The translations under genes were made by a program, and so were the position numbers. Of a DNA stretch of 27,108 nt, positions 21,300 to 27,108 are shown piece after piece. Origin of the DNA: Clostridia bacterium (lineage in GTDB: Bacteria > Bacillota > Clostridia > Lachnospirales > Anaerotignaceae); contig CAAEMG010000103.1 of assembly GCA_900757025.1 (NCBI GenBank), positions 1-27,108 of the forward strand, given 5' to 3'. The stretch's first letter is position 1. Each line of letters begins with the position of its first letter. The notes beneath the pieces are model-generated. The model worked only from the letters and a program-made list of their open reading frames with translations, was not told the DNA's origin and did no database searches.

Positions 21300-23516
21300 T
21301 CATTTTCTCTTTAATCTAAAGACGGCAAAACCGAGAGGCGGAACTGTGATTTCTATACTTCTTGGGGCTTTTGCACAAGGAATTTCCTGCGAAAAATGCT
21401 GATAAGGATTTGTTCTTCCCGAACCGCCGTATTTTACAGCATCACTGTTGAATATTTCCTCATATTCACCTGCTTCAAAGACACCCTGACGGAAATTTTC
21501 ATGCACAACTTCTGTAAAATTGCAAACACATACAATTTTGTCATTTTCTTTATTTCCTCTTCTTTCAAAAGAAACAATGCTTCTTTGTGCATCGTCACAA
21601 TCTATCCATTCAAAGCCCGACGGGTCAAAGTCCTTTTCCCAAAGGCTTTTATTTTCAAGATAGAAATGATTAAGGTCTTTTACATAATTTTGCAAATTTT
21701 TATGGGTATCATATTCAAGAATATTCCAGTCAAGGCTTCTTGCCTCGCTCCATTCGCTGAACTGACCTATTTCATCGCCCATAAAAAGAAGTTTTTTCCC
21801 GGGATGGGCATACATAAAACCATAGGCAACCCTTAAATTTGCTGCCTTCTGCCACATATCGCCGGGAACCTTATACATCATTGCGCCCTTCATATGCACA
21901 ACCTCGTCATGTGAAAGAACAAGTATAAAGTTTTCGTTATAATTATACATCATACTGAATGTAATATTATTATGATGATATTTTCTGTATACGGTTTCAA
22001 GCTTTATATAGCTTAAAAAGTCGTTCATCCAGCCCATATTCCATTTAAGGCTGAACCCAAGACCATTATGGCCCACATCTCTTGTTACGCCTTCCCAAGA
22101 CGTAGACTCTTCAGCCATAATCATAACCCCATGATGAGCACCTTTTACAACGGAATTCATATGTTTTAAAAATTCCACAGCCTCAAGGTTTTCTCTTCCG
22201 CCGTATCGGTTCGGAAGCCACTGTCCGTCACTTCGGCAATAATCAAGATAAAGCATTGACGCAACGGCATCTACTCTTAATCCGTCAATATGAAATTCCT
22301 CAATCCAGTATAGCGCATTGGCAATAAGGAAGTTTTTAACCTCGTTTCTTCCGTAGTTAAATATATATGTTCCCCATTCAATATGCTCTCCTCTTCGTGG
22401 GTCCTGATGCTCATAAAGAGCCGTTCCGTCAAAGCGTGCAAGCCCAAACTCGTCCTTTGGGAAATGTGCCGGAACCCAGTCCATAATAACAGCTATTCCG
22501 TTTTTGTGGCAGGTATCTATAAGATACATAAAATCCTTAGGTTCGCCGTATCTGCTTGTAGGGGCATAATATCCCGTTACCTGATAACCCCAGCTGCCGT
22601 CAAAAGGATATTCCGTAAGAGGAAGAAATTCTATATGGGTATAGCCCATTTTCTTTACATATTTAACAAGATGTTCGGCAGCCTCCCTATATGTAAGGCT
22701 TCTTTCCGTTCCGTTATCATCCGTAATATGACACCATGAACCCAGATGAACCTCATATATATTTATAGGTGAATTATATCTGTCTGTATTTTCTCTTTTT
22801 TCAAGCCATTTTTGGTCATGCCATTTATATCCGTCAATATTATACACAACAGAGGCATTTTTAGGACGCACTTCGCTGAAAGCAGCATAAGGGTCAAACT
22901 TTAAAACATTTCTTCCGTCTGATGTTTTAATTCTGTATTTATATTTGTCATATTCTTTTAAACCGGGAATAAAAAGCTCCCAAATTCCGCTGTCGTCCAA
23001 AATACGCATTTGGTTTCTTCTGTCGTCCCAGTTATTAAAATCTCCGACAACGCTTATGCTTTTTGCGTTGGGCGCCCATACGGCAAAAGAAACTCCCTCT
23101 GTTCCGTTTATATTTCTCAAATGACCGCCAAGTTTTTCATATATTTTGTAGTGTGTTCCTTCGCCGTAAAGATAGCGGTCATACTCGCTTATCTGCGGTT
23201 CAAAAGAATACTGGTCATCGGTAGTCCACACATTGCCGTCGCCAAAATCCACCTCAAGCATATAAGGGAAAAATCTTTTTCTTCTTTTAATAACAGTTTC
23301 AAAAAAACCGTCATCATGTATTTTTTCCATTTTGTAATGCTTTCCACTTTTTTTCTCAACCACATTTATGGATACAGCCCCCGGAATAAGTTCTCTTACC
23401 ACAAGAATGTCTTTTCCGTCATTTTCTTCTTCGTGCATGCCCAAAACGCTGTGTGGGTCGCCATATTCGGCTTTTAAAAGCTCATTTATTTTGTTTATAT
23501 CTATAGTTTCTTTCAC
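21300..23516 (-). CDS. glgB: 1,4-alpha-glucan (glycogen) branching enzyme GlgB
   Basis: GlgB makes the alpha-1,6 branches of glycogen. The open frame continues upstream into a repeat, but GTG 23516 (VKETIDINKINEL) has AGGGG seven bases ahead. That gives 738 residues, close to the family norm. An N-terminal module and a CBM48 domain (SFAVWAPNAKSISVVGDFNN) precede the GH13 catalytic barrel. The catalytic residues are visible: D416 in GLRVDAVASML, E469 in MIMAEESTS and the transition-state pair H536-D537 in LSHDEVVH. GDEIGQFSEW and the C-terminal beta domain complete the protein. No other glycogen gene is in the window. Copy 4 of the repeat fills most of its upstream region. Confidence 0.96.
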   Translation of the reverse strand: MKETIDINKINELLKAEYGDPHSVLGMHEEENDGKDILVVRELIPGAVSINVVEKKSGKHYKMEKIHDDGFFETVIKRRKRFFPYMLEVDFGDGNVWTTDDQYSFEPQISEYDRYLYGEGTHYKIYEKLGGHLRNINGTEGVSFAVWAPNAKSISVVGDFNNWDDRRNQMRILDDSGIWELFIPGLKEYDKYKYRIKTSDGRNVLKFDPYAAFSEVRPKNASVVYNIDGYKWHDQKWLEKRENTDRYNSPINIYEVHLGSWCHITDDNGTERSLTYREAAEHLVKYVKKMGYTHIEFLPLTEYPFDGSWGYQVTGYYAPTSRYGEPKDFMYLIDTCHKNGIAVIMDWVPAHFPKDEFGLARFDGTALYEHQDPRRGEHIEWGTYIFNYGRNEVKNFLIANALYWIEEFHIDGLRVDAVASMLYLDYCRSDGQWLPNRYGGRENLEAVEFLKHMNSVVKGAHHGVMIMAEESTSWEGVTRDVGHNGLGFSLKWNMGWMNDFLSYIKLETVYRKYHHNNITFSMMYNYNENFILVLSHDEVVHMKGAMMYKVPGDMWQKAANLRVAYGFMYAHPGKKLLFMGDEIGQFSEWSEARSLDWNILEYDTHKNLQNYVKDLNHFYLENKSLWEKDFDPSGFEWIDCDDAQRSIVSFERRGNKENDKIVCVCNFTEVVHENFRQGVFEAGEYEEIFNSDAVKYGGSGRTNPYQHFSQEIPCAKAPRSIEITVPPLGFAVFRLKRK

Positions 23517-23562
23517 TTTGTCACCCCTCTTTTTAATGTCGGGTTGGGATAGCAGTAAATAT

Positions 23563-23834
23563 GATTTATAGAATTTTCTCTTTGCAGAAACTCTCCCAAC
23601 ATTTGTCATTCTGAGCGAAGCATGCAATGCGTAGTCGAAGAATCTCATAAACTCAGAAGAAAAGCCGCAAGTTTATCGTTTTTTCATATATTCGACAAAG
23701 ATATGAGATGTTTCGACCTGCGAAACCTTATAGGTCGGCGAAGCCGTTCCCGAAGGGAATTCGCATGGCTTTGCCCTTCGCTCAACATGACAAAATATCG
23801 GTAGTTTTTGTCAAAGAGAAGTATTCGTCAAATC
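23563..23834. repeat. MITE-like palindromic repeat, copy 4
   Basis: The 272-bp element runs from a decayed left end (GATTTATAGAATTTTCTCTT) to an intact right end (GAAGTATTCGTCAAATC). The inverted core ATTTGTCATTCTGAGCGAAG (23601-23620) is mirrored by CTTCGCTCAACATGACAAAA near 23779-23798. It separates metY from glgB and lies six bases beyond the metY stop. The 23517-23840 gap contains nothing else I can identify except a weak TATAAA on the minus strand near 23570. Confidence 0.8.
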
Positions 23835-23840
23835 AAAATT

Positions 23841-25127
23841 TTACATATTTTTACATTTTTCAAATGCCTGGTCAAAGTCTGCAATAAGGTCATTTACATT
23901 TTCAATACCAACCGAAAATCTAATCATATCCGGTGAAACGCCACAGGCTATAAGCTCTTCATCGCTAAGCTGTCTGTGAGTTGTGCTTGCCGGCTGAAGA
24001 ACACAGCTTCTTACATCGGCAACATGAGTAACAAGAGCAACCAGTTTAAGGGAATCTATAAACTTTTTGCTTGCTGCTCGTCCGCCTTTAACACCAAAAC
24101 TTATAACGCCGCTTGCACCTTTAAGATATTTTTTGGCAAGGTCATAATATTTATCGCCTTCAAGACCCGGATAATTTACCCATGCACACATATCATTATT
24201 TTTAAGGTATTCTGCCATTTTCTGTGCATTTTCACAGTGACGTTCCATTCTTACATGAAGAGTTTCCATGCCAAGGTTTGTAATGTAGCTGTTAAAAGGC
24301 GAAGGAGTCATTCCCATATTTCTCATCATCTGGGCTCTTGCCTTCGTTATAAAGGCTTTTTTACCAAAAGCTTTTGTATAGCTTAAACCATGATAGCTTT
24401 CGTCAGGTTCTGAAATTCCCGGAAATTTTCCGTTATCCCAGTTATAATTTCCGCCGTCTATAACCGCACCGCCAAGGGCTGTTGCATGTCCGTCAATATA
24501 TTTTGATGTTGAATACACAACAATATTTGCGCCATATTCAAAAGGCTTACATATTACAGGTGTGGCAAATGTATTGTCCACTATAAAAGGAATATCAAGT
24601 TTTTTTGCAATGCAGCTGAATTTATCAAAATCAAGTACATTTATAAGAGGATTGCCTATTGTTTCGCCAAATATTGCTTTTGTGTTATCTTTTGCAAGGG
24701 CAAGAATTTCTTCTGCGGAAGCATCGGGATCAAAGAAAATAACCTCTATTCCCAAATCTTTAAATGTTGTTGAAAAAAGTGTAACGCTGCCGCCGTAAAT
24801 TGTGGCTGCCGCAAGTATGCTGTCGCCTGTTTTTGCAAGGTTTAAAATTGTAAGTGTTGTTGCCGACATGCCTGTTGAAGTTGCCAAAGCACCGACTCCG
24901 CCTTCCATCATTGCCAGCTTTTCTTCAAAAGCTATTGATGTTGGGTTTGCAAGACGTGTATACATACAAGTATCCTGTTCAAGGTCAAAAACCTTTGCAA
25001 GCTCATCACAGGTATCATATCTGTATGTAGTGCTTTGATAAAGCGGCAAAACCCTTGCCTGTGAATTTTCTGGCCAGTAATTTCCCTGAACTGCTATAGT
25101 TTCCAAATCCCATTTTTTTGTATCCAT
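23841..25127 (-). CDS. metY: O-acetylhomoserine sulfhydrylase MetY
   Basis: This PLP enzyme of the Cys/Met metabolism family makes homocysteine from O-acetylhomoserine and sulfide. At 428 residues it has the MetY length and contains MetY-type features: VLPLYQSTTYRYDTCDELAK, MYTRLANPTSIAFEEKLA, the PLP lysine K209 in VVYSTSKYIDGHATALGG, and the insertion NWDNGKFPGISEPDESYHG. SPFNSY and ASTTHRQLS follow. The related methionine gamma-lyases are usually shorter, about 400 residues. The ATG has GGAGG eight bases upstream. A -10 (TATAAT, about 25180-25175) and a 12-bp palindrome lie ahead, divergent from the peptidase gene. Confidence 0.92.
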   Translation of the reverse strand: MDTKKWDLETIAVQGNYWPENSQARVLPLYQSTTYRYDTCDELAKVFDLEQDTCMYTRLANPTSIAFEEKLAMMEGGVGALATSTGMSATTLTILNLAKTGDSILAAATIYGGSVTLFSTTFKDLGIEVIFFDPDASAEEILALAKDNTKAIFGETIGNPLINVLDFDKFSCIAKKLDIPFIVDNTFATPVICKPFEYGANIVVYSTSKYIDGHATALGGAVIDGGNYNWDNGKFPGISEPDESYHGLSYTKAFGKKAFITKARAQMMRNMGMTPSPFNSYITNLGMETLHVRMERHCENAQKMAEYLKNNDMCAWVNYPGLEGDKYYDLAKKYLKGASGVISFGVKGGRAASKKFIDSLKLVALVTHVADVRSCVLQPASTTHRQLSDEELIACGVSPDMIRFSVGIENVNDLIADFDQAFEKCKNM

Positions 25128-25174
25128 TACTCTTTACCTCCAATAAAAAATATATCCTTTACATCCATGAATAT

Positions 25175-25197
25175 ATTATACTTCATTGATATATCAA
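25175..25197 (-). promoter_or_regulatory. metY -10 element with upstream palindrome
   Basis: TATAAT lies on the minus strand about 50 bases before metY. The perfect palindrome TTGATATATCAA (25186-25197) covers the region just upstream of that -10, where a -35 or operator would be. No good -35 is visible. A regulator is not identified. Confidence 0.4.
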
Positions 25198-25236
25198 ATA
25201 CCAGTAAAATCCATATACCCACATTTATAAAATTTC

Positions 25237-25264
25237 TTGATTTTAAAATTTTTTCTGCCATAAT
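25237..25264 (+). promoter_or_regulatory. Promoter of the oligoendopeptidase gene
   Basis: TTGATT (25237-25242), a 16-base spacer and CATAAT (25259-25264) lie about 38 bases before the start codon. Confidence 0.5.
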
Positions 25265-25301
25265 AAAAGCATATTAATTATATATGAAAGGCGGAGAAAA
25301 T

Positions 25302-27077
25302 ATGGACAAATACACATGGAGTCTTGACGAACTTTACACATCATTTGACAGCGAAAAATTTAAAAATGATGTCGAAGATCTTAAAAACGGAATAAAAAAC
25401 ATAAATGAATGGTGCAAAGAAAACCTTGCCGACAACACTAACGCTCTTGAAAAAGCTGAAAGCTATATAAATATGCAGAACCTTATAGGTTCTCTTGCCT
25501 CTTCACTTTCGGAATATACACAGCTTTTTATGAGCGTTGACGCCGAAAACGAACAGGCTGCAAAGGTTATGGACAGCCTTGAAAACATTATTTCAGACAT
25601 GACTTCTTATGAAACAGCATTTGAAAAATGGTTTGCAGCTTTAAACATTGACGATAAATTTATAAACAGCTCTCCTGTTTTAAAAGAGCATGAATTTCTT
25701 CTTAAAGAAATGCTCAAAAACAGCCGTCATCTTTTAAGCCAAAAAGAAGAAGAACTTTTGTCAAAAATGAAAAACACCGGCTCGCTTGCATGGGAAAAAC
25801 TTCAAGAGCTTTTAACTTCAACTTTAAACTGCCATCTTTACCTTGACGAAGAGCTTACAGACCATCCTCTTCCGGAAATACGAAACATGGCATATTCTCC
25901 CGACCCTTCCATAAGAAAAGCCGCATACGAATGTGAAATTGAGGCTTTGGAAAGCATTGCTCCTTCTTCTGCCGCCTGCCTCAACTCGATAAAAGGCGAG
26001 GTTATAACAGAATGTAAAATGAGAGGCTATTCTTCTCCTCTTGAAATGACAGTTGAGCAGTCACGCCTTGAAATGCCTGTTCTTGAGGCAATGATAAAAG
26101 CAATGAAAGAAAGCCTTCCGAAATTCAGAGAATACTTCCGTAAAAAAGCCGAGCTTTTGGGCCACAAAAACGGTCTGCCGTTTTATGACCTTTTTGCTCC
26201 CGTAGGAAAAAGCACAATGCTCTTTACTTATGAAGAGGCACAGGAATTTATAATTAAAAACTTTTCTTCTTTCAGCGAAGATTTAGGCAATTTTGCAAAA
26301 AAGGCTTTCGATAACCGCTGGATTGATGTTTTCCCTAAAAACGGAAAACGTGGCGGTGCTTTTTGCAGTAATCTCCATTCCATAGGAGAAAGCCGAATAC
26401 TTACAAACTTTACAGGAAGTTTTAATGACGTAATTACAATAGCACATGAGCTTGGCCACGGATATCACGGCGAACAGCTTAATTCACAAAGCTTTTTAAA
26501 CAGCGACTATCCTATGCCTATAGCCGAAACAGCCTCAACTTTCTGCGAAACACTTGTTAAAAACGCCGCTTTAAAAACAGCCTCAAAAGACGGCGCACTT
26601 ATGATTTTGGAAAGTGACATTTCAGACAATGCACAGGTTATAGTTGATATACTCTGCCGTTTCCTTTTTGAAGATGCCGTTTTTGAAAGCAGAAAAGAAG
26701 GAACTCTTTCTTACAAAGAACTTGCCTCTCTTATGCTTAAATGCCAGAAAGACACATACGGCGACGGTCTTGACGAAAACATAATGCACAAATATATGTG
26801 GGTATGCAAGCCACACTATTATGATGCACAGTACAACTACTATAATTTTCCTTACGCATTCGGCTTGCTTTTTGCAAAAGGACTTTATTCTCTTTATGAA
26901 GAAAAAGGCCCTGATTTTGCCGACGAATACAAAAAAATATTTGCCGCAACCGGCGACCACAGCTTAAAAGATGTGGCTCTTATGGCAGGAATAGATATTA
27001 CAGACAGTGCTTTCTGGAAAAAAGGCCTTGATATAATATCAAAAGACATAGACAAATTTATAGAAACAGCAGAATAA
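25302..27077 (+). CDS. pepF: Oligoendopeptidase F, M3 family
   Basis: This is a cytoplasmic zinc metallopeptidase that trims short peptides. The start is ATG 25302 (MDKYTWSLDEL), because AAAGGCGGAG lies just upstream and overlaps the earlier ATG at 25284; the protein then has 591 residues. The helical N-terminal M3 domain precedes the catalytic motif IAHELGHGYHGEQL, with zinc ligands H382 and H386 and catalytic E383. The third ligand is E409 in PMPIAETASTFCE. HYYDAQYNYYNFPYAFGLLF near the C-terminus is the substrate-binding region typical of the family. It is monocistronic, and a hairpin begins at the window edge. Confidence 0.95.
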   Translation: MDKYTWSLDELYTSFDSEKFKNDVEDLKNGIKNINEWCKENLADNTNALEKAESYINMQNLIGSLASSLSEYTQLFMSVDAENEQAAKVMDSLENIISDMTSYETAFEKWFAALNIDDKFINSSPVLKEHEFLLKEMLKNSRHLLSQKEEELLSKMKNTGSLAWEKLQELLTSTLNCHLYLDEELTDHPLPEIRNMAYSPDPSIRKAAYECEIEALESIAPSSAACLNSIKGEVITECKMRGYSSPLEMTVEQSRLEMPVLEAMIKAMKESLPKFREYFRKKAELLGHKNGLPFYDLFAPVGKSTMLFTYEEAQEFIIKNFSSFSEDLGNFAKKAFDNRWIDVFPKNGKRGGAFCSNLHSIGESRILTNFTGSFNDVITIAHELGHGYHGEQLNSQSFLNSDYPMPIAETASTFCETLVKNAALKTASKDGALMILESDISDNAQVIVDILCRFLFEDAVFESRKEGTLSYKELASLMLKCQKDTYGDGLDENIMHKYMWVCKPHYYDAQYNYYNFPYAFGLLFAKGLYSLYEEKGPDFADEYKKIFAATGDHSLKDVALMAGIDITDSAFWKKGLDIISKDIDKFIETAE

Positions 27078-27086
27078 AAAAATACA

Positions 27087-27108
27087 GCGTGGATGTTTTT
27101 ATCGTCCA
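27087..27108 (+). terminator. Hairpin after pepF, cut by window end
   Basis: TGGATG and CGTCCA can pair around a TTTTTAT loop, ten bases or so past the pepF stop. The stem appears to continue beyond the edge, so a terminator is likely but not proven. Confidence 0.4.

Noticed and set aside
23517..23648. N-terminal extension of glgB
   Set aside because: The added residues come partly from repeat copy 4 and precede the ribosome site for GTG 23516.
5346..23834. CRISPR array, considered because of repeated sequences and a CARF protein
   Set aside because: The repeats are dispersed, unequal in length and lack regular spacers; no cas gene is present.
23841..25127. Methionine gamma-lyase
   Set aside because: The length of 428 and the NWDNGKFP..SYHG insertion fit O-acetylhomoserine sulfhydrylase better, though activity cannot be proven from sequence.

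Overview
The window is about 27 kb of AT-rich chromosome from an anaerobic, spore-forming Firmicute, most likely class Clostridia and possibly near Lachnospiraceae. The evidence is low G+C, strong GGAGG-type ribosome binding sites, sporulation genes (spoIIP, a ytfJ/gerW homologue), the anaerobic cobalamin route (cbiK, cbiD, cbiL, cbiF, cbiG) and an rpsU-yqeY pair. The genus is inferred from gene content only. There is no rRNA, no CRISPR array, no phage and no integrase, so this reads as core chromosome with scattered small mobile repeats.

Layout. (1) 1-4410, minus strand: a cobalamin operon cbiK-cbiD-cbiL-cbiF-cbiG that runs off the left edge, led by a cobalamin riboswitch with a terminator-like hairpin before cbiK. 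(2) 4413-6110, minus: a secreted GDPD-family phosphodiesterase behind a Pho-box-like promoter, a small carboxymuconolactone decarboxylase-like protein and tRNA-Pro(CGG). (3) 6289-7660, plus: a multi-pass DUF1576-like membrane protein. (4) 7675-9903, minus: a MATE exporter and a DMT/EamA transporter. (5) 10024-10566, minus: an unrecognised small gene behind a structured leader that carries its own promoter, a 50-codon upstream ORF and a terminator hairpin. (6) 10594-11493, minus: spoIIP with a sigma-E-like promoter. (7) 11589-14118, plus: nucleoside catabolism, pyrimidine-nucleoside phosphorylase and deoB. (8) 14486-16055, plus: an orphan TRAP solute-binding lipoprotein with a strong promoter and long leader, then a 53-residue membrane protein. 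(9) 16489-20094, minus: a tightly packed cluster of an unknown protein, DUF1461, DUF2953 and YtfJ/GerW, ending in a Card1/Can2-like CARF-DUF1887 protein. (10) 20286-21251, minus: tRNA-Leu(CAA), yqeY and rpsU. (11) 21300-25127, minus: glgB and metY. (12) 25302-27077, plus: an M3 oligoendopeptidase.

Three things stand out. A family of MITE-like palindromic repeats occurs four times (about 5434, 16067, 20185 and 23563). Its right end lies 5-7 bases past the stop codon of a minus-strand gene in three copies and near a tRNA terminator in the fourth. An orphan CARF-nuclease-type gene sits at the end of a sporulation-associated cluster with no CRISPR locus in view. The leader at 10340-10566 looks like an undescribed attenuator in front of an unknown gene that lacks a normal start codon.

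Limits: family names come from recognising motifs by eye, and no database search was run. Several longer reading frames begin upstream of the real gene, and starts were moved to the codon with a well-placed Shine-Dalgarno sequence where one is visible.
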